From DATKEJ01 sp963768715 (GTDB lineage: Bacteria; Bacteroidota; Rhodothermia; Rhodothermales; DATKEJ01), in the NCBI GenBank assembly GCA_963768715.1, contig CAVYJC010000007.1, forward strand, positions 62,001-126,000: 64,000 bases of DNA, read 5' to 3'. Shown piece after piece: positions 25,742 to 34,911 of the stretch. The position numbers were made by a program, and so were the translations under genes. Numbering within the stretch: position 1 is the first letter of the stretch; each line of letters begins with the position of its first letter. The notes beneath the pieces are model-generated. The model searched no databases and was not told the origin of the DNA. It was given only the letters and a program-made list of their open reading frames with translations.

Positions 25742-25790
25742 GGAGTGAGAATCGTTAATTCTTTGCTAATCGCTAATTGCTGAATGCCAC
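25736..25790 (+). repeat. Heptad tract after ppk2
   Basis: Units gaggagt, gaggagt, gagaatc, gttaatt, ctttgct, aatcgct, aattgct, gaatgcc in strict period 7. Confidence 0.7.
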
Positions 25791-25876
25791 GTTCCACCAT
25801 GCCGGTCGCCAGTGGCCGGAAGTCGCTCCGCGTTCATCATCCGTCTTCGCTTTCCCATCGTTCGAGCTTCCCCGCG

Positions 25877-26653
25877 ATGAATTCATCATTCATCGTTCTC
25901 CTCGTCCTCATGTCGTACGTGCCCGCCCTGGCGCAGGACGGAAATCGGTTCGTGAGATGGACCTTCCAGGACGGTTTGAACCTCATCGCCCACAAAACGC
26001 CCACCATGCTCCTTCTCGGCGCCGGTGGCGCGGTCATCATCGCCGGAGGGGCACAGGTGGATAAAGACATCAGCGAGGAGGTCCAGAAGCAGTTCGACGG
26101 CCACGAATTCTACCTCTCCGCCGCGAATGCGCTGGGTACGCCGCCCGCCGTGCTCGGACCGGTCGCTCTCTTCGGTCTGTCCACTGCGATCGGGAACCGG
26201 CGCCTGCAGGACGCCGCGTTTACCTCGCTTGAGGCCATCGCGTATGCGGGCACTACCACGCTCGTCGCGAAAGAGGTGATCGGACGCTATCGACCCGCCG
26301 ACAGTGAGGGCGCGAAGAAGTTCGATCCTTTCTCCGGCAATACGTCGACTCCCAGCGGACATGCAACCATCGTCTTTGCCATGTTCACGCCTTTCGTGTA
26401 CTACTATCCACATCCTGCGACGTACGCACTCTTTGCTGTGGGAGTCACCACCGATTTGGCCCGCATCGCGCTCAACCGGCACTGGTCTTCCGACGTCGTC
26501 GTGGGCAGCGGTATCGGTTTCCTCATGGCGCGGTATCTGTCAAGACGGCACTTGTCTGAGGCGGCCGTCAGTTCGGCGGTCTCGATCACGCCGCTTATTT
26601 CGCCGAACGCCGCGGGGGTGCATCTGACCCTGGCGCTCAATCGACCGCAGTAG
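25877..26653 (+). CDS. PAP2-family membrane phosphatase
   Basis: A 258-residue protein. The start at 25877 yields the signal/anchor MNSSFIVLLVLMSYVPALAQ; the longer frame from 25784 begins with unlikely sequence. The three phosphatase motifs are present: KEVIGRYRP (K-x6-RP), TPSGHATIVF (PSGH) and LNRHWSSDVVVG (SRxxxxxHxxxD type, with Asn for Ser). Several hydrophobic segments surround them. Family members dephosphorylate lipid phosphates such as phosphatidate or undecaprenyl pyrophosphate at the periplasmic membrane face; the substrate here is unknown. The gene lies downstream of ppk2 on the same strand, separated by a heptad tract, so co-transcription is doubtful. Confidence 0.87.
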   Translation: MNSSFIVLLVLMSYVPALAQDGNRFVRWTFQDGLNLIAHKTPTMLLLGAGGAVIIAGGAQVDKDISEEVQKQFDGHEFYLSAANALGTPPAVLGPVALFGLSTAIGNRRLQDAAFTSLEAIAYAGTTTLVAKEVIGRYRPADSEGAKKFDPFSGNTSTPSGHATIVFAMFTPFVYYYPHPATYALFAVGVTTDLARIALNRHWSSDVVVGSGIGFLMARYLSRRHLSEAAVSSAVSITPLISPNAAGVHLTLALNRPQ

Positions 26654-27064
26654 GTTCGGGGTTCGGGGTTCGATGTTCGCGACTTGGGGTTCGGTAAAAC
26701 GACAGAGCCGGGCGTGAACCGAGCGACGTACCCGTTTTGAATTTCATGAAACCGTTGAAACGGTTTCTGAGGTTGGTGCCACGCCTCAACCCCGGGTTGA
26801 AACCCGGGGCTACGAAAAGCCCCGAACAAGTTCGGGGCGTCGCGGGCTCCGCGTGGGCAGCCGTGGCAGCTGGGCCCGCGCGCTTGCTAAAGACTACGCT
26901 TGCCAATCCCGAACGCGTGCCGCGAAGCGGCGCACGGAGGAACCTCCGCGGGCGTGACAGATCCGCAGATAGACCGGCGGGCCGATAGACCGCCCGGGAC
27001 CTTCCCGCCCCGTGTAACCGTGACATAGGTACGACACAACGTGTTCACCAACGAAAGAGGAAGC
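26654..27064. repeat. Spacer with heptads and a chain of four palindromes
   Basis: No gene. 26654-26695 is a ggttcgg heptad tract. Palindromes with a two-base centre follow: 26748-26767 (gaaaccgtt ga aacggtttc), 26790-26809 (ccccgggtt ga aacccgggg), 26819-26838 (gccccgaac aa gttcggggc) and 26935-26948 (cggagg aa cctccg). Any could act as a terminator for the upstream gene, but none has a T-run. Confidence 0.75.
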
Positions 27065-27652
27065 ATGGAAGAAATCCGCGCTGCGCTCAACTGGCTCTTG
27101 GGGATATCCGGGGGCGTTCAATCGCTCTCACTTATACAGGTAGCCGTGCGGGCGGTGCTCATCTATTTCGCCGGCTACATTATGCTCCGCCTTGGAGAGC
27201 ACCGCTTCCTGGGCAAGAGCACGCCGTTCGATATCGTTTTGGGCTTCATCTTCGGCACAACGCTGAGTCGCGCCATCAACGGCACGGCTCCGTTTTTCGA
27301 CACGATCGCAGCGGGGGCCGTCTTGCTGGGGCTTCATTGGTTGTTCGCCAGCCTCGCTTTCCACTCCGATCGCATCAACACCTGGCTCAACGACCGGGCC
27401 GTCCCCCTCATTAAGGACGGAGCGATCCAGACGGCGAACATGCGGCGGAAGCTGATCGATCCCCGCCTCCTGGAGGAAAACGTGCGGATTGCCGGAAATC
27501 TGAACAACGTAGCTGACGTGGAGGAGGCGTATTTCGAACGAAACGGGTCGATCAGCATCGTTCCGAAAGCCAAACCGCGGGACGTTCGCGTGCTCGACTT
27601 CAAGGTGGAGGACGGTGTACAAACAGTCCGAATTGAGCTGAGCGGCTCTTAG
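27065..27652 (+). CDS. YetF/DUF421 membrane protein
   Basis: A 195-residue protein. The start at 27065 has GAGGAAG just upstream. Three membrane segments occupy residues 20-100 (VAVRAVLIYFAGYIML, FDIVLGFIFGTTLSRAI, AGAVLLGLHWLFASLAF), then a cytosolic DUF421 domain with LIKDGAIQTANMRRKLI and EEAYFERNGSISIVPK. The family is common in Bacillus and Bacteroidota; its biochemical role is not settled. Immediately downstream lies a second copy of its last 18 codons (27661-27715). Confidence 0.88.
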   Translation: MEEIRAALNWLLGISGGVQSLSLIQVAVRAVLIYFAGYIMLRLGEHRFLGKSTPFDIVLGFIFGTTLSRAINGTAPFFDTIAAGAVLLGLHWLFASLAFHSDRINTWLNDRAVPLIKDGAIQTANMRRKLIDPRLLEENVRIAGNLNNVADVEEAYFERNGSISIVPKAKPRDVRVLDFKVEDGVQTVRIELSGS

Positions 27653-27660
27653 ACGGGCAC

Positions 27661-27715
27661 TCGACGTGAAGGTCGAAGATGGCGTCCAGACGGTGCGAAT
27701 CGAGTTGGCAGCCTA
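27661..27715 (+). pseudogene. Leftover duplicate of the YetF C-terminal tail
   Basis: It reads LDVKVEDGVQTVRIELAA plus stop, nearly the same as the LDFKVEDGVQTVRIELSGS end of the preceding gene, but with several synonymous differences. It looks like the stump of a second, diverged YetF paralogue whose main part was deleted. Confidence 0.8.
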
Positions 27716-27754
27716 GTAGGAGCGCAGAGCGGGTTGAGCGCATTACGGTTCAGC

Positions 27755-30415
27755 CTAGGGCGGTGAATCGCCTGCCTTACGCTCGCTCGCGGCAGGCACT
27801 TGGACTTCGGACCCCGGACTTCGGACCTCGGACGCATATACGCGATCCACGCCCCGTTTTGACAACCAGGTGAACCAGAACAGCCCGAGCAGGAAGCCGC
27901 CCGATCCGATCCACGTCCATTCGCCGCCTCCGCCCACGTACATCATGGCCGCCGCTCCGATGGCGAGCGCCCCGGCCGCGAGTACGCCCAGCCGGCTGAC
28001 GCCGGTTTCCAGCTCCTGCTCCTCTTTCTCTTCCTCCTCCGGCTTGAGCATCCCGGCCTTGTCCAGTCCGGTCTCTTCGGCCGTCGTGAGCATGCCCTTG
28101 AGCATTAACAGGAAGCGATGCCAGCTGAAACCGATAACGGTTTCCTTTGGGTGGACGAGTACTACGGGACACTCCACATTGCGGGCGATACTGACCGGCC
28201 TGTTTGCGAAGAAACGCCGTTTGCGCCTCCAGTAGTTCGACGCCACGTCGAGTATCAGTGCGTCGTATCCCTCCGCTCCATCGATCACCGCTCGGAACGG
28301 CGACTGATTTGCAGTCTGTTTCAGGGACACCCACTCGCTGTCTAGACCATGCTCATCGGCGAACTCGTCCACGGTCTTTCGGAGATCGTCCATGAACGTC
28401 TCGCGGACCTCGTCGTCGACATCGGGATGGAACACGTGCAGGACGTCGATGTCCGAACGGTTGCCGCCGGCAGCGTATTGCGCGGCGCGAAGAGCGAACG
28501 CTACCTCCGAGGGTTCGTCTACCGGTACGAGCATCCGCTTGAACGGCGTCTCGGCGATCTTCTGGATCACCAGTACGTCGCCGTTCACTTCCTGAATAAT
28601 CCGATCGATATTGTGCCCAATAAGGCGTTTCGGATCCCGCGGCTTCCCGCGCCAGCCCATCACCAAAAGGTCTGCTTTCGTCTCCATTGCCATGTCGACG
28701 ATTGCCTGGGCCGGCGAGTGGGCAATGCGAATAAAAGCCTCTGCTTCGATGTCCTGAGGAACCTGTTCGAGTGCCTTGTCGATGAGGGATTTCCAATCTT
28801 GCGCTCGGGAACGAGCCGCCGAGAGCGGAAGCTGCTTCGGGACATGAATGACATGGAGGAGCACCAGCGATCCGTCGTTTCGACGGGCCGCTTCCACGGC
28901 CGGCGGAATCAGCGTCTCGACGGATTCGGGTTTGGCAATGGATACCAGCACGGTGTATTCCTTGTCGGTCTGAAACGGTGCGGCTTGTTTGAGACGAGCA
29001 ACGAGCGGCGTCCTCTCTTCCTCCGACGCGTGGCCGCGCGCATAAAAGTAGTAGAGCCCGAATCCGATCCCGATCCATGCCAGCGAGAAGTACCACGCGA
29101 TCGCCGAATAGTTGAACATGAAGACGGCCAGAAAGAGCTTCGTCACGATGCCGATGATGGGAATGATGGGAAAGAAGGGCATCATGTAACCGTAGCGGAG
29201 GCGCGTGCCGTACTGTCTGCGCAAACTGATCACGGCGATGTTCACCATCAGAAACAACAGGAGGAACATGATGTCGGCGGCCGAGGCGACGTCCTGGATT
29301 GGAATGACGACCGCCATAAAAAGGATGAGCGCGCCCGTAAAGAGCAGAGCTTTGTAGGGCGTTTTTGTGCGATCGTGCACGGCCGCAAAGGCGTCGGGAA
29401 GATTCCGGTCTCTCCCCATCGCGAAAGAGACCCGCGTGGATGAATACGTCGTCGCATTGAGCGCACTCATCGTCGAGAACAACCCGCCGATCAGGAGCAT
29501 GACGGTGCCCAGAGGCATGAACTGGCGAGCCGCCTCGACGAGGCCCAACTCCTTGTTCGCCCCAAGCCAGACATAGGTCGCCTGACCGCCCGGTGGATCG
29601 ACCGCGCCAATGGCGACAAATGCCACGAGCATGTAGATCGGGACAACAATCGCCAGCGAGTAGAAGACCGCCTTCGGAATGGTCCGGCGCGGATCACGGG
29701 TCTCCTCCCCCGCCTGGACAATAATTTCGTACCCCTCGAACGCGATGAACGTCAATCCCATCGCACTCAAAATGCCGGGAAAGCCCTCCGGCGTAAAGTC
29801 CTCGAAGTGCTGAAAGTGCGTTGACGGCTCCTTGAAGAGGATCCACATTCCGCTGGCGACAAAGAGGAGCAGGATCGTCAGTTTGGCGAGCGTGACGATG
29901 TTGCCGATCAGACCCGTCTCGGAGGAGCCGCGATAGTTGATGTATAGAAAGGCCAGGATGATCAGGATGGCGAGCCCCCTCTCCACCACGCCCGTTCCTA
30001 TACCGAAAAACGATACGTCGAACTCGGACATGACGAGGCGCAGGTAGGAGCCAAAAGCAAGACCATAGAGACTCCCCGCAACGGCGTGCGCGAACCAGCT
30101 CATCCATCCTGCGAGGAAGGCGCTCGGCCCTGGGAGCCCCTCCTTGACCCAGAGATACCCGCCGCCGGCCTCCGGAATTGCCGACCCCAATTCGGCGTAG
30201 ACCATCGCCGTGAAGATGGTGATGATGCCGTTAAGGGAGAACGAGAGGATAAGGGCGGGACCGGCCGCACCGGCCGCGATCCCGGTCAAAACAAAAATGC
30301 CCGCACCGACCATGGCCCCGACGCCGATCATCGTCACGTCCAGGAGTCCCATCGTTCGACTCAGCCCGACGCGGGCTCCCCGACCATTTTCGGAAGAGGC
30401 TGACGACTGCGGCAA
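27755..30415 (-). CDS. APC amino-acid permease fused to two Usp domains
   Basis: An 886-residue inner-membrane protein. Residues about 20-460 form a 12-TM APC transporter beginning MGLLDVTMIGVGAMVGAGIF, the conserved substrate/Na+ loop region. Two tandem universal-stress-protein domains follow (about 485-630 and 635-775), each with a GxxG-type nucleotide loop (MGWRGKPRDPKRLIG). A short hydrophobic pair lies at about 825-865. APC-Usp fusions are known and probably respond to energy or stress state. The apparent start is TTG; an ATG 21 codons in would remove conserved residues. The last 20 codons run into a 7-base-period tract. Confidence 0.9.
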   Translation of the reverse strand: MPQSSASSENGRGARVGLSRTMGLLDVTMIGVGAMVGAGIFVLTGIAAGAAGPALILSFSLNGIITIFTAMVYAELGSAIPEAGGGYLWVKEGLPGPSAFLAGWMSWFAHAVAGSLYGLAFGSYLRLVMSEFDVSFFGIGTGVVERGLAILIILAFLYINYRGSSETGLIGNIVTLAKLTILLLFVASGMWILFKEPSTHFQHFEDFTPEGFPGILSAMGLTFIAFEGYEIIVQAGEETRDPRRTIPKAVFYSLAIVVPIYMLVAFVAIGAVDPPGGQATYVWLGANKELGLVEAARQFMPLGTVMLLIGGLFSTMSALNATTYSSTRVSFAMGRDRNLPDAFAAVHDRTKTPYKALLFTGALILFMAVVIPIQDVASAADIMFLLLFLMVNIAVISLRRQYGTRLRYGYMMPFFPIIPIIGIVTKLFLAVFMFNYSAIAWYFSLAWIGIGFGLYYFYARGHASEEERTPLVARLKQAAPFQTDKEYTVLVSIAKPESVETLIPPAVEAARRNDGSLVLLHVIHVPKQLPLSAARSRAQDWKSLIDKALEQVPQDIEAEAFIRIAHSPAQAIVDMAMETKADLLVMGWRGKPRDPKRLIGHNIDRIIQEVNGDVLVIQKIAETPFKRMLVPVDEPSEVAFALRAAQYAAGGNRSDIDVLHVFHPDVDDEVRETFMDDLRKTVDEFADEHGLDSEWVSLKQTANQSPFRAVIDGAEGYDALILDVASNYWRRKRRFFANRPVSIARNVECPVVLVHPKETVIGFSWHRFLLMLKGMLTTAEETGLDKAGMLKPEEEEKEEQELETGVSRLGVLAAGALAIGAAAMMYVGGGGEWTWIGSGGFLLGLFWFTWLSKRGVDRVYASEVRSPGSEVQVPAASERKAGDSPP
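27797..27837. repeat. Heptad tract overlapping transporter C-terminus
   Basis: Units ggacttc, ggacccc, ggacttc, ggacctc, ggacgca. Translated on the minus strand it gives the SEVRSPGSEVQ ending of the APC-Usp protein. Confidence 0.75.
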
Positions 30416-30460
30416 AACGGGGGTTCTTTAGTGGTGGTGGACTCTACGAAGAACAGCTCA

Positions 30461-30540
30461 CTTCAAATACCAAACTTCAGACACCGAATATTGGTCCGGG
30501 GTTCGCACCCCGCACCCCGCACCCCGCACTTCGCACGGAC
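30461..30540. repeat. Heptad tracts between divergent gene ends
   Basis: ttcaaat/accaaac units, then gcacccc three times, gcacttc and gcac, all in period 7. They separate the start of the APC-Usp gene from the stop of the outer-membrane barrel gene. Confidence 0.75.
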
Positions 30541-30560
30541 TGGCGCCAGGACCTCGGTTC

Positions 30561-31709
30561 TTAAAAAAAGTACTGCGCCACCACGAAATACACATTCCCG
30601 ACCCTCCCGTACTCCGTGTCGCCGGCTCCGAAGAAGATGTACGCGCTGGCAGACAGTTCGAGGTTCTCCTTGGCCGACCAGAGAATCGCCGGTCCAGCCA
30701 GGCCGCTGCCGTCGTTAGCGTTCAGTATCCCGTAAAAGTTGCCCGAGACGAGTGGTGAAATGTTCTTGGATACCGATGCTGCGGCATAATATCGACCAAG
30801 GTTAAGAGTTTGTCCAGTAAGGACTTGTGAGAAGTCGTAGTCCGCACGATTGGTCGTTCCCGCGCCGTTGTAGTGCAATTCCACGAACGTGTAGTAGTCC
30901 CCGGGAAAATTGTAATCGGCGTTTACTACAGCGCGGATGAAATCCTTTCCCATGCTGCTGGTGAACGCCGCTTCGCCACGGAAACCCGCGTTCCCGAGGT
31001 AGCCTGCATAGTCGCCGCCGAAGACCCAGGCATCCCGGATTCGCCCGCCCATGGCCGAAACGTCGAATTCGCCGAGATGGGAGCTGAGGCGCCCGGCGAC
31101 GCTGGATCGTTCGGAATTCCTGGAGGGGGCGAAGGCTGCTTCCAGCCGGCTCATCGGGCCAAGGCCATACTCGACATAGGCCGCATCGACGCCGGCTTTT
31201 TCGTCACGTTCGATGGCGACCGGACTCACGGGATTGAGCACGTCGGTCGGCGTCCATACGAATCCTGTACCCCAGGCTATGCGCTGTCTTCCGACGACGG
31301 CCCGCACCTTTCCCACCGACGCGGTAGCGGTCAGTCGAAAGAGATTCTGGCTGATTCGGTAGTCGTCGGTTGACTCAATGGTCCAATCCAGATCGGCGAA
31401 CTCATCGAAGACGACGTTCCGGCTTGCCCGATAGTCGGCGCTTTTCAGGAAGCTGCCGGCCAGCACTTCCGTGTCGAGCCAGACCTCAGTCGAGACGTGC
31501 GACCCGATACCGACAGAAAACTGGTTACGTGACCGGAGGGTGTTCAGGAAGAAGGCGTCCCCACTGACGACCGATGAGCCGCGCGTGGCAAGATCCTTGA
31601 CGTAGCCGTCGAACTGAACGTCCAGCGGTTGTCCCTTCACGGAGGCGAGGCCGTTCAGCAGGATCGCGAGAGCGACGGCGCTTCTCCTATAAATGACGAT
31701 GACTTTCAT
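30561..31709 (-). CDS. Outer-membrane beta-barrel protein of the LolD/FtsX operon
   Basis: A 382-residue protein. The start at 31709 (MKVIVIYRRSAVALAILLNG) gives a signal peptide. The mature part is made of alternating amphipathic strands (YRISQNLFRLTATASVGKVR, GFRGEAAFTSSMGKDFIRAV, YFVVAQYFF) and ends in Phe, the BamA recognition signature of barrel proteins. It resembles DUF1302-like barrels that often accompany LolA-like proteins and FtsX permeases. It is the last gene of a five-gene operon and overlaps the ATPase stop by about 20 bases. It may receive or export the substrate of the ABC transporter. Confidence 0.82.
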   Translation of the reverse strand: MKVIVIYRRSAVALAILLNGLASVKGQPLDVQFDGYVKDLATRGSSVVSGDAFFLNTLRSRNQFSVGIGSHVSTEVWLDTEVLAGSFLKSADYRASRNVVFDEFADLDWTIESTDDYRISQNLFRLTATASVGKVRAVVGRQRIAWGTGFVWTPTDVLNPVSPVAIERDEKAGVDAAYVEYGLGPMSRLEAAFAPSRNSERSSVAGRLSSHLGEFDVSAMGGRIRDAWVFGGDYAGYLGNAGFRGEAAFTSSMGKDFIRAVVNADYNFPGDYYTFVELHYNGAGTTNRADYDFSQVLTGQTLNLGRYYAAASVSKNISPLVSGNFYGILNANDGSGLAGPAILWSAKENLELSASAYIFFGAGDTEYGRVGNVYFVVAQYFF

Positions 31710-32430
31710 GATCGACGATGGCCCCATCGCGCAGCGTAACCACGCGATCCGCCTTCTCCATGACCATCCGGTCGTGCGTGGAAAACAGGAAGGTTACCCC
31801 CGTTTCCATGTTCATCTGCTTCATCTTGTCGAGCAGCCGATCACCGGTCTTGGAGTCGAGGTTCGCCGTCGGCTCGTCGGCGAGAATGATCTTCGGCTCC
31901 GAAACCAGGGCGCGAGCGACGGCTATCCGCTGCTGCTGGCCTCCGCTGAGCTCACCCGGACGACGGTCGATGAGCTCTTCCTCGATTCCGAGCGTCGCGA
32001 GCTCCTCGATGACACGGCGACGGCGTTCGGCAGCCGAAACGCCCTGCAGAAGGAGTGTGAACTCCGCATTCTCGAATGCGGATAGGACGGGAATCAAGTT
32101 GTATGCCTGGAAGATGAAACCCAGGTTCCAGAGGCGGAAATCCGCCAGCTCCGCGCGATCCAACGTCGCAAGGTCCTTGCCGGCAACGACCACGGTTCCG
32201 GAGGTCGGCTGGTCGAGACCCCCGATCATATTGAGCAGGGTCGTCTTGCCGGAACCGGAGGGTCCCACCAGCGCCGTAAATTCGCCCGCTTCGATCGTCA
32301 GATTCACACTGTTGAGCGCTCGGACCGGCAGGCGCTGCTTCCCCTCGTCGTAGACTTTGACGAGCTCGCTCACCGAAACGATCGTCCCTGCCGATCGTCC
32401 GGCCACGGCTTCCTGTTGCACATCAGACAT
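31687..32430 (-). CDS. LolD/MacB-type ABC ATPase
   Basis: A 247-residue protein. Walker A GPSGSGKTT (56-64), signature LSGGQQQ (160-166) and Walker B IILADEP (180-186) with H-loop STHDRMV are complete. The sequence belongs to the LolD/MacB/FtsE branch, which powers FtsX-fold permeases that move lipoproteins or peptides across the periplasm without passing substrate through a channel. It overlaps the upstream permease gene by eight bases, and the neighbouring genes encode two permeases, so the complex is probably ATPase2-permeaseA-permeaseB. Confidence 0.95.
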   Translation of the reverse strand: MSDVQQEAVAGRSAGTIVSVSELVKVYDEGKQRLPVRALNSVNLTIEAGEFTALVGPSGSGKTTLLNMIGGLDQPTSGTVVVAGKDLATLDRAELADFRLWNLGFIFQAYNLIPVLSAFENAEFTLLLQGVSAAERRRRVIEELATLGIEEELIDRRPGELSGGQQQRIAVARALVSEPKIILADEPTANLDSKTGDRLLDKMKQMNMETGVTFLFSTHDRMVMEKADRVVTLRDGAIVDHESHRHL

Positions 32431-33652
32431 GTCGCAGCGCCTCCACCGGATTGAGCCGGCTCGCCTTGATCGCCGGATAGGCGGTTGCGAGCAGAACCAC
32501 GAATAGAATCATACCAAATCCCGTAAGAATGTGACCCCAGTTGAGCTCGAGATACACTGTCGATCCAATACCGAACGAGGACAGGCCCTCCGAGAAGCCG
32601 CTCATATCGAAACCGTGGACGTTCCCATACCAGATCAGCGCAAAGGAAGGAAGGACACCCAGCGCCGCCCCCATGAGAACGACATAGATCGCTTCCGTGT
32701 AGAGCAATATTCGCACCTGGCGGGGCCGCAGACCGTTCGCCATCATCACGCCGAACTCTCGGATCCGCTCGATGATGACCATCAGGAACGTGTTGACGAC
32801 GGTGAATGCGATGGCGGCGAAAAGAATGAAGACGAGGATGATACTCGAGTAGTCGTACGCCTGCTGCATCAACGAGAGCATCGGAAAGCGTTCCTTCCAG
32901 GTGAGCACTTCGAGGTCGGGGCGCCTAAGGGCCGCCCTCAGTTGATCCGCCATGGCGGCAGCGTCTGCGGTGGGACCGAGATAAAGCTGAAAGGCGGTCG
33001 CCGAGGACGGCTGGTACGCGAGCAGCGTCTGCGCATCCTGGAAACGGACGAAGACGGTCGTCTTGTCGAAATCCGAGCTCGTCGTTTTGAAGATACCGGC
33101 CACCCGGTAGGCCCCGGCCCCGACGTCATTGTGGACATCGTTCGCCATGAGGACCACTTTCTCATCCAGCCGAACGTTCAACCTCTCGGCCAGGGAGGCG
33201 CCGATCACGATCTCGTTGGACTCGTCTTCGCCTAGAAACCGTCCCTCGATAAGTGAGGAAGAGACGATGCCGACCTTCTGCTCCGCCTTCGGATCCACCC
33301 CAATAATGGTCACCCCGGACGCCTGCTCCGTCGTGCTCGCCATCCCACTGGCGCGGATGATCTCCAGATAGTTCACGTTCGGCATGGAGTCGAGCGTGGC
33401 CGCGATTACGCGCGTATCCGTAATTCGCGACTGCACGGTCGGGTTCTTGTTGAATCCTTCGCGGGCGATAAGGATATGTCCTCCCTGAAGCTGAATGGTG
33501 GACTGAATCATGCGCACCGCAAAGCCGTCCATGAACGTAATCGAACCGAGGAAACAGAACACGCCGGTCGCGACGGACAGCATGAGAACGATCGTCCTTC
33601 GACGATTTCTCCAGAGGTTCCTCCAGGCGACTTTGTATAAGATGCTGTTCAT
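32423..33652 (-). CDS. FtsX/MacB-type ABC permease
   Basis: A 409-residue protein. An N-terminal TM (VLMLSVATGVFCFLG) is followed by a large periplasmic MacB-core domain (about 45-255; MASTTEQASGVTIIGVDP, GASLAERLNVRLDEKVVLMA) and three C-terminal TMs (SIILVFILFAAIAFTVVNTF, LYTEAIYVVLMGAALG, HILTGFGMILFVVLL). This is the FtsX/LolC/E layout. It overlaps the ATPase by eight bases and starts seven bases after the upstream permease, so it is firmly in the operon. Confidence 0.93.
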   Translation of the reverse strand: MNSILYKVAWRNLWRNRRRTIVLMLSVATGVFCFLGSITFMDGFAVRMIQSTIQLQGGHILIAREGFNKNPTVQSRITDTRVIAATLDSMPNVNYLEIIRASGMASTTEQASGVTIIGVDPKAEQKVGIVSSSLIEGRFLGEDESNEIVIGASLAERLNVRLDEKVVLMANDVHNDVGAGAYRVAGIFKTTSSDFDKTTVFVRFQDAQTLLAYQPSSATAFQLYLGPTADAAAMADQLRAALRRPDLEVLTWKERFPMLSLMQQAYDYSSIILVFILFAAIAFTVVNTFLMVIIERIREFGVMMANGLRPRQVRILLYTEAIYVVLMGAALGVLPSFALIWYGNVHGFDMSGFSEGLSSFGIGSTVYLELNWGHILTGFGMILFVVLLATAYPAIKASRLNPVEALRHV

Positions 33653-33659
33653 AATCGGA

Positions 33660-34895
33660 TTAGACGTGCCGCATCGCTTCGACGGGCAAATACTGCCTGA
33701 CCTTCCACACCGGATAGATGATCGCGAGAAAAGAAACCACGAGAACCGAGATCAGTGGCTGGAAGAACACGACGGGTCGCGTCGAGAATCCAAAGCCCTC
33801 AACGGTAAATCCGAACGATGCGTACATGTCCCTCAGGCTCTCCGACAACGGAATGGTCAGGTTCGGAAATGCAAGGGCCAGGGCGATCAGAATTGCCATG
33901 CCCGCGCCTACGCCGATCACAATCTTGATCGTGAGTTCCAGGAAGACGAGTATGCTGAGCTGGTTCGGTCGCAGCCCGATCGACTGAAGGACGCCGAACT
34001 CGCGTACGCGCTCCAGTACGGTCATCGTGGCCGTGTTGAAGATCTCGAAGCCGACGAGCAGAATCAGGAAGAGAAAGAAGATGTTGTTGCCGGCATCGTC
34101 GAACGCGCGCGCTTGTTGAAGCTCCGGCATCAGCTCTTCCCAGGTGAGGACGTCGACGTCCAGACCGGCGGTCGCTTTGCGCAGGTCGCGGGCGTGACGG
34201 CCGGCGCTTCGAAAATCATCGCTTCGGATCACCCATTCGGTGAACCGACCGTCCATGGCAAACAGCGTTTGCGCATCCGTCATGGTCATGACCAGCATGG
34301 CACGATCAACGTCACCGGTTCCCGTAAAAAGGAGTCCCTTAATCCGGTAGACTTCGGCGCCCATCTCGTTGTGGTATCCCTGTGTGAGGACGACGAGCGT
34401 ATCCCCCAATCCGACGTGAAGATTTTCGGCGAGCGTCTTTCCGACCAGAATCTCGCCCTCATCGCCGGCCGACAGGGTATCCCCGGCCACAATCCGTCGC
34501 GAAAAGTTGGCGAGTTTCCTCTCGGTTTCCGGCTCGATGCCGATGATGGCGCCGCCGACGCTCGATGAGTCCGAGCTGATCAGGCCGAAACCTGTAAGCC
34601 GCCTGGATCGCGCCGCCGTCCAATCGACGCTTGCGAACAGGCTGTCCCAGTCCGTTTCGTCTTCCGTCAACGAATAGGCCATCGTCTGCTCGTCGCGGTA
34701 GCCCTTGCGCTGGATTTGCACTTCGCCCGTAAACATGCGCACGGCCTGTCCTTCCATCAGGTCGTAAGTCCCATACTGGACGGAGTTTGAGAGAGTGATA
34801 ATCACGAGTGTGAAAATCACTGCGGACATCGTGATAAGACTTCTGCGCCGGTTGCGTCCGACGTTGCGCCAGGCCAGTTTGAGGAGTCGTTTCAT
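33660..34895 (-). CDS. FtsX/MacB-type ABC permease, second subunit
   Basis: A 411-residue protein with the same layout as its neighbour: an N-terminal TM after NVGRNRRRSLITMSAVIFTL, a periplasmic core (GGAIIGIEPETERKLANFSR, GDEGEILVGKTLAENLHVGL) and three C-terminal TMs (IFFLFLILLVGFEIFNT, FLELTIKIVIGVGAGMAILI, QPLISVLVVSFLAIIYPV). Two different permeases imply a heterodimer like LolCE. The gene is 16 bp downstream of the LolA-like gene. Confidence 0.93.
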   Translation of the reverse strand: MKRLLKLAWRNVGRNRRRSLITMSAVIFTLVIITLSNSVQYGTYDLMEGQAVRMFTGEVQIQRKGYRDEQTMAYSLTEDETDWDSLFASVDWTAARSRRLTGFGLISSDSSSVGGAIIGIEPETERKLANFSRRIVAGDTLSAGDEGEILVGKTLAENLHVGLGDTLVVLTQGYHNEMGAEVYRIKGLLFTGTGDVDRAMLVMTMTDAQTLFAMDGRFTEWVIRSDDFRSAGRHARDLRKATAGLDVDVLTWEELMPELQQARAFDDAGNNIFFLFLILLVGFEIFNTATMTVLERVREFGVLQSIGLRPNQLSILVFLELTIKIVIGVGAGMAILIALALAFPNLTIPLSESLRDMYASFGFTVEGFGFSTRPVVFFQPLISVLVVSFLAIIYPVWKVRQYLPVEAMRHV

Positions 34896-34911
34896 CGAAC
34901 CAGGCTATGGT

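Noticed and set aside
28349..29443. Plus-strand open frame of 364 residues
   Set aside because: Antisense shadow of the Usp domains of the APC-Usp gene; no family features.
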